Of a stretch of DNA of 64,000 bases, positions 1 to 12,286 are shown in pieces. The position numbers and the translations under genes are program-made. This stretch comes from Paramecium sonneborni. Taxonomy: Eukaryota; Ciliophora; Oligohymenophorea; Peniculida; Parameciidae. The DNA lies in assembly GCA_905182985.1 (NCBI GenBank), contig CAJJDN010000147.1:1-64000 (forward strand). The letters run 5' to 3'. The notes under the pieces were generated by a model. The model made no database searches. It was not told the DNA's origin and was given only the letters and a program-made list of their open reading frames with translations. Position 1 is the stretch's first letter. Every line of letters starts with the position of its first letter.

Positions 1-56
1 CCAACCCCAACCCCAACCCCCAACCCCAAACCCAAACCCAAACCCAAACCCAACCC
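1..56. repeat. Macronuclear telomere (C-strand, C4A2/C3A3 mixed)
   Basis: The window starts with tandem CCCCAA units that change to CCCAAA units and end near position 56, after which ordinary AT-rich sequence begins. A mixture of G4T2 and G3T3 repeats is the hallmark of Paramecium telomeres and arises from error-prone copying by its telomerase. The C-rich strand on the left means this is a true left chromosome end. No matching G-rich end occurs at 64,000, so the chromosome continues beyond the window. Confidence 0.97.
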
Positions 57-540
57 TTTTTTCCCTATGTTTTTAAAATATTCCCTTAGTTTTTTTTTAC
101 TATCCTTATGTTTTCGAAATATCCCCTTTAATTTTTATACCTTTCACTTTGTTTGTAAAAAAATATTATTTCTAAGACATAAAATATATTTTTAGAATTT
201 CCCTTTGTCTTTTTACAAATTCATAGAATTATTTTATAAAAGGGAAATCTAAAATTTATAAAATTTTTCTATACTCCCCCCTTACAAATTTTTATACTTT
301 TTATTAAAATCTTAGGTTGATATCAAAATACTGAGAAAATAATTATATTAATATCAAATACCAATTTATATAGGGTATAATTCTCAGTTCATTCATAAAA
401 ATATCAACATCGCATCTCTTAAGGTTAAGAAGAAACCACAATATCAAAATCTCTACTGGCTCCCCCTTGTTTTTTTTCCCTAGTATATTCCCCACTCATT
501 AGGGATTAAAAATTATATAAAACCTCATAAATTTAACATT
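57..540. other. Subtelomeric AT-rich spacer
   Basis: This is low-complexity T-rich sequence directly inside the telomere. I see no reading frame, intron or RNA structure that I can support here. Confidence 0.6.
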
Positions 541-544
541 GATC

Positions 545-660
545 TAGCCTTGCTTGCTCTGCATCCGTGTATGGATCACTGAGTTTTTGTTATATACAAT
601 CCCTATGGTTTTACTTGTAGCACCTTACGGCCCAATCTTAATGTGAGGCCAGTATTTTAC
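545..660 (-). other. GC-richer block with open frames, unidentified
   Basis: This block is clearly richer in G and C than its surroundings. On the minus strand two overlapping ciliate-code frames stay open, one of them reading IGPQGATSKTIGIVY before a TGA near 503. It could be a fragment of a gene or a structured RNA. I do not recognise either and cannot choose between them. Confidence 0.25.
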
Positions 661-1035
661 ACTTGAAAATATATTTCTTAATAAAAGGATGTATATAAAT
701 TTCAATATTCCTTTTAAAGTGCTTACACATTTTATCATTTCATAAAGTAAGATAATTATCATAATCAAAATATTGAAGATAAATCCTAATAATCAATTTA
801 TTGGGAAATGCAATAAAATTTTAACTGAATTCAAGATTAAATTGGAGGATAAAGTTAAAGAATTAAAAAATAAGAATAAGAATGTCATATTTCAAGCAGA
901 GTGAATATATTGAAGTTGATGTTGACGAGCACATAGGTAAGCTGCCAATACTATTATTTAGTATCTGTTCCAAATTCATCCATCTCAACTAATAATTAAT
1001 TCAATGTAGCATTTATTTATTTTCACCAAATTTAG

Positions 1036-1243
1036 TATCTCTCCTTCACACAAGCCTTTGCAGCCATTGATTTACCAGTTTCTGGTGGTCCAGCCAATAA
1101 GGCTTCTCTTGGTAATTTACTTCCCATTTCTTTATATTTTTTTTGATTTCTTTAGAAAGTCGACAAATTTTTTAATTTCTAATTTAGCTTCATCTAATTC
1201 AACAAATTTAAAATATGATGCTTTTGAAATTATATTTTTTTAT
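1036..1243 (-). pseudogene. Fragment of m-AAA (FtsH/AFG3-like) metalloprotease
   Basis: On the minus strand a short stretch matches the region leading into the first ATPase motif of FtsH/AFG3 proteases. It shows the sequence ELDEAKLEIKKFVDFLKK, then KYKEMGSKLPREALLAG, then a Walker A relative, GPPETGKS (family consensus GPPGTGKT). The two parts are in different frames, joined across an A-run near 1,140. The match stops just after the Walker A helix. The family is a membrane-anchored protease of the inner mitochondrial membrane. Here only about 70 residues survive, with a frameshift and a Gly-to-Glu change in the P-loop, so this is a dead fragment. Confidence 0.72.
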
Positions 1244-3108
1244 TAACCTCTCAAGAAAATTATTCAACTCCTTTAAAAGTAAATATTATGCTATAAATAA
1301 ACTAATAAAAAATAATATCTTTTAAAGATTAAAATTATAACAAGACGAAATTATATCTGGCGTATATAAAATTGTTATTAATACTAATCTCTTCATCTTC
1401 TTTCTTAAAATTAGCCAAATTTATGATAACTACATCCAATTTATATTAATAATTTTTTCATTAATTTTGTATTTTTAAGTATCTGCTATTTGTAAGCAAT
1501 CTAGTATTACAACTATAATTTTAGTCCTTATTTTTCTTCTAAATTTAAGAATTCTATTAAATAGGCTGTTAATCTTAAATTTCTGTCTCTTGAAATCATG
1601 AATTTAAAATGTATCAATTCTCCTTTAGAAAATACTACTATCTTAATCCTATAATTCTAATAGTTCTATTTTCGATATCAAAGAATTATAATAAGAAAAA
1701 CTAAAAAAGAAAAGTCTTTTTTGTATAAATCTATTTTCCATAATAATAAACTAAGAAAGTTAACTAAGAGATACAAATAATTAAGTTTTACCATAATAAT
1801 ATCTCATTTATAAATTTGAGTTAAATATATTTGCAATATCAAATAACAATAATTTGTTTCAAAAAATATGTAGATTGAGTATATGTAATTGCCTTATATT
1901 TAGCAAATATTCTTGTATATTGAATCTTTATGTGAGTTGTTCATTCAAATTTTTTAATGTATTTTTAGTGATGGAATATAAACCTATTGTCGACATTCAT
2001 TTAAAAATACTTTGATTCAAATACTATTAGAAAGGAATAATCTTCCATTCGAATTGATTAGAAAATCATGATAGTTACTTTCAAAGTTTCAGATTTTAAT
2101 TTTTTCACTATATCATAATAAATATGGCAAAGATTATGGAATTCATTATAAAAAAAGATAGACAAAATTACAAAAGAATTCTATGATAATTATTAATCAG
2201 AATTGAACAAATTGAATTGAGTAAGTCAATCTAAGTTTAAATTAATATTATCTTATGAAAATATAATCTATAATGATATCAAAATTTGATCTATTTTTGA
2301 ATATTTTTTATATCAATACTTCACCAAGTAACACAGATGTAGGATCAATTTTTAATTATATCCAAAATTAAGGATATCTTTAAATATCGATATTTTATAT
2401 ATATTGTTTATATTAAGGAACAAGTTTAATAGATTTAGGATATAATTTGATTTGTTTATTTCAATTTTATAAGATTAGAATTAAAATCATGCTAATTTAT
2501 AAATTAATAATATAAATTTTACAAAATTTATTGAATATTTTAATATTTTCTAATATTATATAAAAAACAATAAATAAATTTGAATAGCATTAAATAATTA
2601 TATAAACAAGAAGTGTTGAGTATATTTGAGTTCAATTTATATATTATAAAGTATAAGTCATGAATTGAAAGTTGATACAATATAAATAAATATATAATGC
2701 TACAAAATTTATAGGTAGAGGGTAGAGAAATAGGTTAAGAAATGAAATCATTATATTATAATGATAACCTTTAAGATTTTCATCGAGATATTCTTAAGTT
2801 AAACAGATATAATAACATCATTCTTTGTGTAATAATAAATTATCATAATAAAACATTCAATAGTCAAATTTAAATGTGATGAAGAAGAAAATTAAAAAGA
2901 ATCATATATATAAATGCTGATTACATTAATGTAGGTAATGAATAAAGATGTTAGTTGATAAATGGAAAAGAGAGAATCCAATAACTTAAACTATAATAAA
3001 TTTTTTGGAGGATGGTTACTTAAGAAAGAATTTATATGATAGAAATTCTTTGTAATCTCTAAGAAAATGGAAAGGCAGTCGAAGTTTTGAATTTATCAAT
3101 GTTTTAAT
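1244..3108. other. Subtelomeric spacer, nothing recognised
   Basis: This is AT-rich sequence with short open frames in the ciliate code on both strands but no motif I can name. It lies among gene fragments, so unrecognisable pseudogene remains are likely. Confidence 0.4.
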
Positions 3109-3522
3109 ATGAGTAATACTGGTCGAAATATTGAAGATAGTTTACTCAATGGAAATTTAACCATAAATTTCATTAATTAAGAAGATTAAGGAAATAATAT
3201 AATAAAAAGGAATCTAAAAAACGAAAGATTTATTAAATTAGAGAAGAAAAATAAGTAATTAATTTATAATGGTGTCATGCCAGAATAAGAGTTCCAAATC
3301 ATAATAATTTAAATACCATAAAGGAATTATTAACTTAAATTTTTAAGAGTCAAACATTATTAAAAGGTTGTATTTCTTTGTAGGTAATTTTATATTCTTT
3401 TTAATAGGTAGGCTTAATTTATGTACTTATTCATACTTTTTTGTCAAGTTCTTAATTTTATACAGTAGCAAACTATTACAAAATATGAGTAACAAGATTC
3501 TCATTAAAATATGAATAATTGA
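3109..3522 (+). CDS. Hypothetical 137-residue ORF (ciliate code)
   Basis: An ATG-started frame beginning MSNTGRNIEDSLLNGN stays open for 137 codons to a TGA when TAA and TAG are read as Gln. The N-terminal half is rich in Asn, Lys and Glu and the C-terminal third is hydrophobic. No family is recognised. With TGA as the only stop, a frame this long can arise by chance in AT-rich DNA, and the neighbourhood is full of pseudogene fragments. It may therefore be a remnant or not a gene. Confidence 0.22.
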
Positions 3523-3699
3523 TAGTATAGTAAAATTATTATGTTTATATAAATGATTCCATTTCTGGATATCTGTAATTTATATAGTTGATTAAAATTG
3601 ATATACCATAAGATTATCTTTTAGTTTTAAAAGGGAATGGTCAATTATTTAAATGGTTAATATTTTAGGCATAAGAGGTTAAAAGCTTATTTCTTCAGA

Positions 3700-4440
3700 G
3701 GTTTTATGACTTTAACTTTTAGCAATTAGTGTCATAATTTAAGATACTGATTATGGAACCTTCTATGCACTTATACCAGTCAGACACTCTAATTATTATG
3801 ACAATCTTTCTTCCTTAAATAAGTCATGCAAAAGAATGTTAATATAGTTTGCTTCTTAGGAATTATATTGTGACTAAATTTTCTTATGCAAATTTCATAA
3901 GCAAATCTTATGAGAAACAGGAGAAGAAATTATTCTGTTTAAGCATTTTACCTAATGTTTAATATTTCCATTCTTGACATAACAGATTTCAATTTTAGAA
4001 TCATGGCTTATTCTAATTCCTGACCTCTGACCTTTTGAATCTACCATAAATGAAATAGATAGGCTTCAATACGTGCATTTAGTTTTACATCAACATTATA
4101 TTCTACGATAACTCTTTAGATAGCATTAAAATATTTTCTATAATGAAATTAATTGTTATATATTGAAATTTTTATTTGTTTTTATTTTTTAAATAAATTA
4201 CTTACCATAACTATTAATTGAATAGGTAAAAACAATACAAGAGATAAATTATATAATGATGGTCACAAAAACTTCTCAGAAATTCATTGGAATAACATCA
4301 CCATATCCTATTGATACCATTGTTGTTACAGGCTAATATAACATATATAGATGCAATTCAGATATTGCCATATTCTCCATACATAGTAACTAAATCAATG
4401 GCTGATGCATTTTCTAAATGTTTCTTTAGCCATCATCTTC
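3700..4440 (-). pseudogene. K+ channel pseudogene (EAG/CNG-type, pore to cyclic-nucleotide domain)
   Basis: Read on the minus strand from about 4,440 down, the sequence contains the pore-helix and selectivity filter TTMVSIGYGDVIPMNF. An in-frame TGA follows, then a hydrophobic S6 ending ISCIVFTYSINSYG. After a gap comes a C-linker-like part, NARIEAYLFHLWQIQKVRGQ, followed by weak traces of a cyclic-nucleotide-binding domain in shifted frames. This order (pore, S6, C-linker, CNBD) is that of ciliate EAG/CNG-like potassium channels, which are a large family in Paramecium. The aromatic residue usually found before the TT of the pore has become Gln. With the stop and frameshifts it is non-functional. 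Confidence 0.75.
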
Positions 4441-4559
4441 AACAAAAAAAAATAAACTAACAAATAAATCACGTTGTAAGTATTTTTTTAGAGTAGTATT
4501 AAAGTTTATTATATTATGATTTATTATTTATTATTAAATATAAATATTAATACCATCAA

Positions 4560-4880
4560 AGTATTCAATTTTCTTATTTGTGGACTTAACCATAAAATCA
4601 TAATATTATGATAATTATGTCTTTATTGCCAATATTTATTTTCTCTATAACTGTTGTATATTTTTCTCTTAATCAATCTACAGTCAATACTGGTTAGCTT
4701 GATATTCAAATAACCATTCATCTTTCTCTAATTCTTTTTATGGATATGAAAAATAAACATTTTTAGTAATATCATATAATGATTTAATCATATATTTTAA
4801 TAACTAATATTCTACTGGAAATTAAGTCATAACTATTTTTGAAAATGGAACTAATTCAGGCATAATCTCTTGCTCTGCTC
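4560..4880 (-). pseudogene. Unidentified gene fragment with one in-frame stop
   Basis: A minus-strand frame reads MPELVPFSKIVMTQFPVEYQ and continues for about 150 codons with a single internal TGA after YQANQY. Composition is charged and coiled-coil-like (LQIDQEKNIQQLQRKQ). It lies between the K+ channel and dynein fragments and looks like coding sequence that has picked up a stop. I cannot name the family. Confidence 0.3.
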
Positions 4881-4971
4881 TATTATCTCAGTTGAGTCTT
4901 TTATATCAAGGAATTTAATACTGTTTATGTTACAAAAGACATTTTAATTGAATCTTTTATTTATTCAAAAA

Positions 4972-5192
4972 TTTATTTGATTGTATTAAAACCTTTCTTA
5001 AATGTACAAAACTTTATTATAAATCTACAATTTCTTTAATAGTTCTTCAGAATAACAACTATCTTAAACTAAAGGCCTTTAAAATTTTTTCATTATAGTA
5101 TCTCTCCAAAATTTATCAACTCCCATAAGTTTAGTTGTTTCTTAAGGTAGTTATTTTTAAATATCACCTGAACTGAAAATATTTTCTACATA
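4972..5192 (-). pseudogene. Dynein heavy chain fragment (linker region)
   Basis: On the minus strand about 70 codons match the conserved linker segment of axonemal dynein heavy chains: YVENIFSSGDIQKQLPQET, then VDKFWRDTIMKKF, then LLKKLQIYNKVLYIQERF. In intact chains the corresponding motif is YLEPIFxSEDIxxQLPxE and continues into a WR..M and a LLxKLxxxNxxLExIQ helix. A real chain is more than 4,000 residues, so this is an isolated relic. It ends in stops on both sides. Confidence 0.72.
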
Positions 5193-5339
5193 TTGTTAAT
5201 CTTGTTTTCTAAAAATAACAATTTTTCATGTAATTTTTTTATATTTTGATTAATCAATTTATTTGTTTGCCAACTGTTAATTAGATTAAGATTTGACGAG
5301 ACTATTAGCTGGAATGAATAAAATCTTAATTAAGATGTA

Positions 5340-5666
5340 GCTTATTATGGTTGATATATATGTAGTGTTCTTTAATTCTTTAAATGAACATCTTGATGGT
5401 TATTCTAATTAGAAAAAGCTCTCTTATCATTAGATGCTGAAGATGGTCTTGGAATAACTTAAATAGAAGGTTGTCTAGGTTTCGAAGAATTGAGACGCAT
5501 ATCTGTTTTTTGAAGTGTCTAAGTAGATTGATATTGAGGGTAAGCTTCTATTGGTTTTCGTTTTGTAATTATGCATATGAATTCTCTTTATCTGGGGTCT
5601 ATTTGAAGGATAACCGAAAGAGTCTTATAATACAGGTCTCTAGACATATTATTGTATTCGTTGCAT
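5340..5666 (-). pseudogene. Ser/Pro/Gln-rich ORF with a frameshift
   Basis: A minus-strand frame starts at an ATG at 5,666 (MQRIQQYVQRPVLQDSFGYP) and, after a one-base shift near 5,560, continues as QPSIQVIPRPSSASNDKRAF and beyond. The composition resembles the disordered N-terminus of a ciliate protein. There is no domain to name. The frameshift and the relics next to it suggest a decaying gene. Confidence 0.3.
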
Positions 5667-5780
5667 TCACTTTAAATTTTGTTAAATTAAAAAAAATTCT
5701 GTTTAATTTTAATATAATCTCTCTACATTTTCCTCATCCAGAAAAATCGTCATTTACAATTTTAAAAATAAATATATAAG

Positions 5781-7151
5781 ATTATAGGAATGATTGTATT
5801 TTTTATAATTGATAGATATATCCGTTAATGTAATACGCCAAACTAAAAATTAAGTTGGGTAATGGGTATATACTCTAGAAAGTTTATACCTGAAATGACA
5901 TTTTAAAAAAATGTAGAAATGGGTTTTCCAAAAGAAAGCGGATGAACTAGGTTGGTAAAGGTCAATTTCTGTCCAAACCAAAATTTCTTGGTAAGGTGTT
6001 GTATGGTCTTTTATTTGAAAAAGCCTAGTAATAAGTAGCCAAAAAATGAATTATAAAGTTTACTTTTTGGATGAAAATATATTCAAATCGATGGATTTTC
6101 ATAAGATTATGAAGCTAAATTCACAATATTTTTAGACTTAAGCAAATTTGTGTTTGACCGACTCCAAAGCTTTCAATACAATTAAACAAATGCAGATATA
6201 GTAATTTATTTAATTAACAATCTGAAGTATAATTGCCAATTATGCTGATTTATGATAAGTAGCATCTAATTTAAAAATTAAATTATTTCTGTAATTCATT
6301 ATTACACCAATTTAAATGATTCATCAAAAAACCGAGCTATAACTTATCTATTAATATTTACAATTAGTATTTAAATGCTGAGAAAATTAATCTAGAAAAT
6401 GAGATAGAGAGATAAAGAAACTATAAATAACATTTTATTAACCAATAATTTTTATTAGTCACATTTTTAATTGATTATAAAATTACTTCGAACCAAAACC
6501 AACCCGTTTATGTCCCAAAAAATATATTTATGTCTTAAATAACACTAATATATTGAAATAGTACATATAAAACAATAAAAAAAATACATTAACATCAAAA
6601 GGTTGCTTACACTGTTAATTAATATATAGAGTCATCAATAAATTTGTTTCAAATTAAATTCATACTTAAAGACTCTCCTGATATTATGATTTTAAATAAT
6701 AAATAATAATATAATTTTAATTCATTAATGATATTTTCAAAAGAGTAATTAATTCAAATGAAACTTTTGCGATTACTTATCAAAAACATCACATTTTCCA
6801 AATTTTTGGGAGAATAATTTAAAAGTTATAAGAAAACAACACTCCATCTTAAAGTTTAGAACTTTTTCAATTTGAAAACATAAAGGCAAGCATAAAGAAA
6901 TTGTGAAGCTCTACTTAATTAAATTGAATAAAAATAATCTATATCTAAAAAGATACTCATTTAAATTATTTATACTAAAAGAAATCAACATTTACTCAAA
7001 TAATTGATAATTAGAAATAAAATTTATTCAAAAAAGTTATCAATTAGAAACCTTATTAATTTGTTGAAATCACAAAAATATTCACGTAAATTGAGTTATA
7101 TAGTTAGTTTCAATATATTTGAGTTTATTATACAAATTGATTCTTGCAAAG
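5781..7151. other. Spacer upstream of the TPR gene
   Basis: AT-rich sequence with no supported gene. A short AACC-rich stretch near 6,485-6,500 stands out from the AT background, but its meaning is unknown. Confidence 0.4.
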
Positions 7152-10100
7152 ATGAAATGTAGGCAACAACAGCAATTAAGTTCGTTTTAACTACATGAAA
7201 ATGATTCAAAAATACTTCAGAAAAAATAAAGTGAAGATTATTTCAGAATTGGTAAATTCCTAATGTTTATAAAAAGGAAATGAGTTAAGAAAAACCAATT
7301 TGAATGAATAAGCAATTATAATTTACAATAGAGCAATTTAATTAAACTAATAAGCTTTATTTTATTCAAAAAGAGGTTAGAAATTCATTAATTAAAGCAA
7401 AATCCTTAAGAAATCTCAAAAGATATGTAGAAGCACTGGAGTAATATGATTATGCCCTAAAATTAGAGCCAGAGAACGAACATTTATATTTAAAAAAAGG
7501 TGATAATCTTTCTTATAATTCAGGAATTATTTTATTGCAATTAGAGTACTATAACGATGCTTTATTATTGGTTGATTAAGCAATTCTCAAAAATTGTTCA
7601 AATTATAAATCATTTTATTATAGAAGTAAGAAAATTATTTCTCTGATTAGCTTAAATATTAATTAAATTGAATCGAAATGAAGAAGCCTTGGATGATATT
7701 GATAATTCTATTAAACTAAATTCTTCATTATCTGATTCTTACTATTTAAAAGGTTAGATTTGTTAATATATAGCTAATTTATTAACATAATTATAAAGAT
7801 ATGAGGAAGCTTTGGAAAACTATGATTATGCTATTGAAAAAAATCATAAATGCGACATTTACTACTTAAATAAAAGTACCAAGAGATTTTATTTCAAGGT
7901 AACCTTCTATGCACTCTTAATAAATATGATGAAGCTATTCAATTATTAGATGAGGCAATTTCTTTAAATCCTGTCAACCCTAAAACCTATAATAATAAAG
8001 GTGATATAAATTCTATAAGTAGCTATTACATTAGTTGAGATGAGATTATTTGAGGAGGCTTTGGAAGTATTAGAATTAGCAATATAAAAAGTTCCAGATT
8101 GTGAAGATTTTTATTTAAACAAAGGTAAATCTAATAACTTAGAAAGCAAGCAAATATTTTAGATGAATTGGAAAGGTATGATGAGGCTCTTGAAAATTAT
8201 AATTTAGCAATTTAGAAGAAATTTTAAAATCCTGTATGTCATCACAACAAATGTAAGATTAATAAAGATCTGATAGCATTACTATTACACAAATTAAAAA
8301 ATACAATCGACGCACTTTCAAGTTGTGATGTTGCAATTCAATAAGATTCCTCCAACTCCATTTATTATTCTACAAAGGGTATTGATATTCAAAATGATAG
8401 GAAATATTTTGTGTGATCTAAATTTATATTCAGATGCCATTAAGTGTTATGATTTAGCTATTTAAAATAATCCTGAATTTGCAGATCTTTACTATAATAA
8501 AGGTATGTAATAAAGACTTCAAAAATTTAGGTCATACACTCAGTTAGTTGGGTAGATTTCAAGAAGCAATTGAGTAGTATGATAACGCTATCTCGATAAA
8601 TTCTGAAAATGATAAGTATTATAGCAACAAAGGTACTTTTTTTTTCTTTTATTACTCTATAGCCTATGCTTTAAGCCAAATTCACCATAAAGAAGAAGCA
8701 TTACAAAATTACAAAATTGCCTTGAATTTGAACCCTGATGAACCCCAAAATTATCATGAGGTGGCAAATGAATTGTCAGAATTAAATCATTTTATAGAAG
8801 CTCTCAAATATTATGATAAAGCAATATATTTAGATCCAGATTTCTCAGATTCTTATTTTAACAAAGGTGGTTTTATTAAATTGATATTAGCACTCGCTTT
8901 TAATAAATTAAAGCGTTTTGAAAATGCATTAGAGTGTTTTAATCTAGCTATATCAAAAAATTCACAAGAATCTGAATATTATTATGAAAAAGGTATTTTA
9001 AATGTAATTTTAGGTGTCACTCTTTATGAATTAAATCGTTTTTATGAGGCCCTTGAAGCCTATGAATTAGCAATCTAATATAATCCGACCGATATTCGAT
9101 TTTATAATTCAAAAGGTAAATTAATTATTAAAATTATTAGCAATTACATTATAAGAAATGGGAAATTTAGAAGAATGTCTCTCATTATATGATAAGGTAA
9201 TTTAACTAAATCCTCATGATGCCTATTGTTACAGTAATAAAGGTATAAATATAAGCAATATTATTAGCCTTAACATTACTTAACCTTAACAGATATGAAG
9301 AGGCTTTAGAATATTATTCTTGTGCACTTTCAAATAATCCTGAAAATGCTGAGTACAATTTAAGCAAGGGTAGATTATAATAATTAATTCAGCATTGGTG
9401 TTAAGGTTGCTAAATCGTTATGAAGATGCTTTATAATCAATTGAAGAAGCAATATAAAAAGCTCCTTAAAATTATGAGTGCTATAATGATAAAGGTTTGT
9501 GTAGTTTAATTTTTCAAGCAACTATACTAGCAAAGTAATTTCGATATGAAGATGCACTCAAATGTCATTAGTATGCATTAAAAATGAATCCTAATAACCC
9601 AGATCTATATGAAAATCTAGGTACAAAAAATAAAAATTAGCAAATACATTGTGGGAAATGGAAAGGATTGATGATGCAATTAAAAACTTACAATGTGCTA
9701 TTGATATTGATCCTGAAAATTCTTAATATTATCATAAATTAGGTTTTTTTAAAATAATAATTAAGCAATCGCACTCAAATTAGAAAAACGTTATGATCTA
9801 GCCTTAGAATAATGTGATATTGCAATTAATAAAAACCCTGAGAAATCCATTTATTTCTCAACTAAAGGTAATACATTTAAATATATAAAAGGCTAAATTC
9901 TAGTTGATTTATTCTTGTATGAAGAAGCTCTTGAATTATTCGATTAGGCTTTATCAATAAATTCTGAAAAATGGGAATTCTACAACAATAAGGGTTAAAT
10001 TACTAATATTTTAAGCAATTACTTTAAGTAAATTGGGTCGTAATGAAGATTCCCTTAATCTTTATGACAAAGCAATTAATTTAAACCCTGAAATTGCTGA

Positions 10101-11379
10101 AGTCTATTTTAATAAAGGTTTTTTAATTGAATACTTCTAGCAAATTTATTGAGGGTTTTAGGTTAGCATTAAGAAGCCCTAATTTACTATGAATATGCTA
10201 TTTAAAGAGATCCAGATGAAGCTCAGTATTATTCAGAAAAAGGTAAAATTAAATTTTAAAAAGCAAATACTTTATTTGATTTAAAGTTATACAATGATGC
10301 TATAAAATATGATGAAATTGCATTTGATAAAAATTTAAGAGATGATGAATATTATTCTAAAAAAGGTCAAATAAGAAATAAAAATAGCAATCATATTATC
10401 AGAAATTCAACTTTATTAAGAGGCTTTAAAATATTAAGAATTATAAATTAGAATTAAACCAGATAATCCTGACCTTCATTTTTAAAAAGGTAATTAAAAT
10501 CATCAAATATCAGCAAAAACTTTGATTTAATTATTCCGTTTTGAGGAAGCTTTTGAATCTTATAACTAAGCTATAACACTAAGGTCTGATATTGATTACT
10601 TTTATTAACACAAAGGTTGAGAATTCTCAATTAATTTATAGCCTATTTGCTTATGGATTTAAATTTGTTTACCGATGCTATATAATAATTTGATTTAGCA
10701 ATTTAATTGAATCCAAAAAAGGCTCAACTTTTTTAATCTAAAGGTTGCAACAAAAACTTTTAATTTTTAGGTCATGCTTTACTTAAAATTTCATAATGTG
10801 AATTAGCTTTATTGTGCTACGAGGAGGGCATAAAATTAGAACCAAATAATTAAGAATGTTATTTTGATAAGCGTAACTACTGACTATTATTTCTAAGTGA
10901 GATTATTAATTTAATTAAATCGTTATCAAGAAGCCCTTTATCTTATAGATTTAGCAATCATTTAATGCAATTAGATTGACATGCTCTTCTTTTTGAAAGG
11001 TATTTGTAATTTAATTAATTAGGGATTGTCCTAAAAAATTTGGATTAATTAGATATTGCCCTAGAATATTTAGATAAAGCTCTATAATTGAAACCTAAAG
11101 TTGAATATTACCATGAAAAAGGTAATAGAAATTTAATATATTTAGCAATGACCTTATAAAAAAAAAAGCTCTACCTTGAGGCAATAGCAAATATAGATAT
11201 TTGTATTAGCATTAACCATCGAACTTCAATATATTATTATGACAAAGGTAGTTAGTTTACTTCTATTTTTAGGAATTACCCTATATCTGCTCAATGACTT
11301 TAGAGAAGCTAATTACTATTTTAAACTAGCATTAAGATTCAAATATGTATTAGTCTCATATTATTCAAGGAAAAATTGA
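7152..11379 (+). CDS. TPR-repeat protein, one TPR per 102-nt exon (33 exons, ~1,154 aa)
   Basis: The ATG at 7,152 opens a short Gln-rich leader (MKCRQQQQLSSFQLHEND). Then come more than 30 tetratricopeptide repeats of the type Y-EAL--YD-AI--NP---YY-NK. I trace 32 GT-AG introns of 20-30 nt, nearly all at the same codon position of the repeat (phase 1, after the final Lys). Twenty-eight internal exons are exactly 102 nt, two are 99 nt, and one double exon (8,663-8,866, 204 nt) lacks its intron. The stop is TGA at 11,377-11,379. Exon lengths sum to 3,465 nt with no frame break, so the gene looks intact. TPR arrays are superhelical protein-binding scaffolds. No signal peptide or catalytic domain is visible, and partners are unknown. 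It is convergent with a second TPR gene of identical design. Confidence 0.9.
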
Positions 11380-12286
11380 AGAAAAAGAAAGATATTCTAG
11401 AATGAATCAAAGTTCTAATGAAATAAATGATACATTTCAATTAAAAATTTTATGAATATTTATTCAATTGTTCTTGAAATCATTTTGAACTCTAACAAAA
11501 AAAATTATATTTTAAGTTTTATTTATCATTCATAAATCATTGCGACAATTATTTATTCAGATATAATTAAACTTATAATTGAAGCCAACCTTAATAGTTG
11601 TAGGATAGTTAGATTAACTATACTCATAATCATCAAGCTTAATTTCAAAAAATAAAATAAAATTAAGAACTATTATAAATTTTAATTTAATAAATAATCA
11701 ATTTTCTTGCTCCTCATTATCATCAATATTTTATATTGAATAAAAAGCAGACTTGTTAATAAATGGATTCAGATTATGTTCTGAAATTTAAATTGTATCT
11801 TAACTTATTAAATTATTGATGTTGTAATTAATAGATTAAGCTTCAACTTAATGCTATTATTCTAATTAAATATTTGCTTATGCAAAATTATTTTATTTTT
11901 CTAACAAATATTCTATATAAATTAAAGCAAATTTAAACCTTTAGTAGTAGAATAAATAGATAATTCAGGATTCAATTAAATGGCTTTTTCTATAAATTTT
12001 AAGGCTTCTTAAAACTAATTCATACTACCTAAAGTTATTGCTGATTTTTAATAATTATATAAACCTTTATGATAATTTAATTTTGAATTATTGGAACTTC
12101 TTTCAATTGCGTAATTATAATATTCTAAAGCTTCCTAAAATTTATTAATTTGGTTTAATATATTTGCTTTTTAAACTCATATATTATATATACCTTTAAT
12201 TGCATAACCTTGAAAATCCTCAGGATTTTTCTAAATAGCATAATCTAAGCATCCTAAAGCATCTAACAAATTATCCATTTTAGTTA
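11283..12286. repeat. Unmerged contig overlap 1, left copy
   Basis: This 1,004-nt stretch recurs at 12,458-13,461 with a constant offset of 1,175, and only the N gap lies between. It holds the last part of the plus-strand TPR gene and the 3' end of the minus-strand TPR gene. It is best read as the same DNA assembled twice. The minus-strand TPR gene end at 11,698-12,286 is therefore the same sequence as 12,873-13,461. Confidence 0.93.
11380..11697. other. Intergenic space between convergent TPR genes
   Basis: This holds about 320 nt of AT-rich 3' flanking sequence between two tail-to-tail stops (TGA at 11,377 on plus and 11,698-11,700 on minus). I see no gene or structured terminator. Confidence 0.6.

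Noticed and set aside
1058..1246. Plus-strand 62-codon ORF
   Set aside because: It is antisense to the m-AAA protease fragment and has no features of its own.
4136..4206. 66-nt intron in the K+ channel fragment
   Set aside because: It is much longer than other introns here (20-30 nt), and the gene is already broken by a stop, so I do not call it.
5471..5779. Plus-strand 102-codon ORF
   Set aside because: It runs opposite a minus-strand Ser/Pro/Gln-rich frame that looks more like coding sequence. No motif is seen in it.
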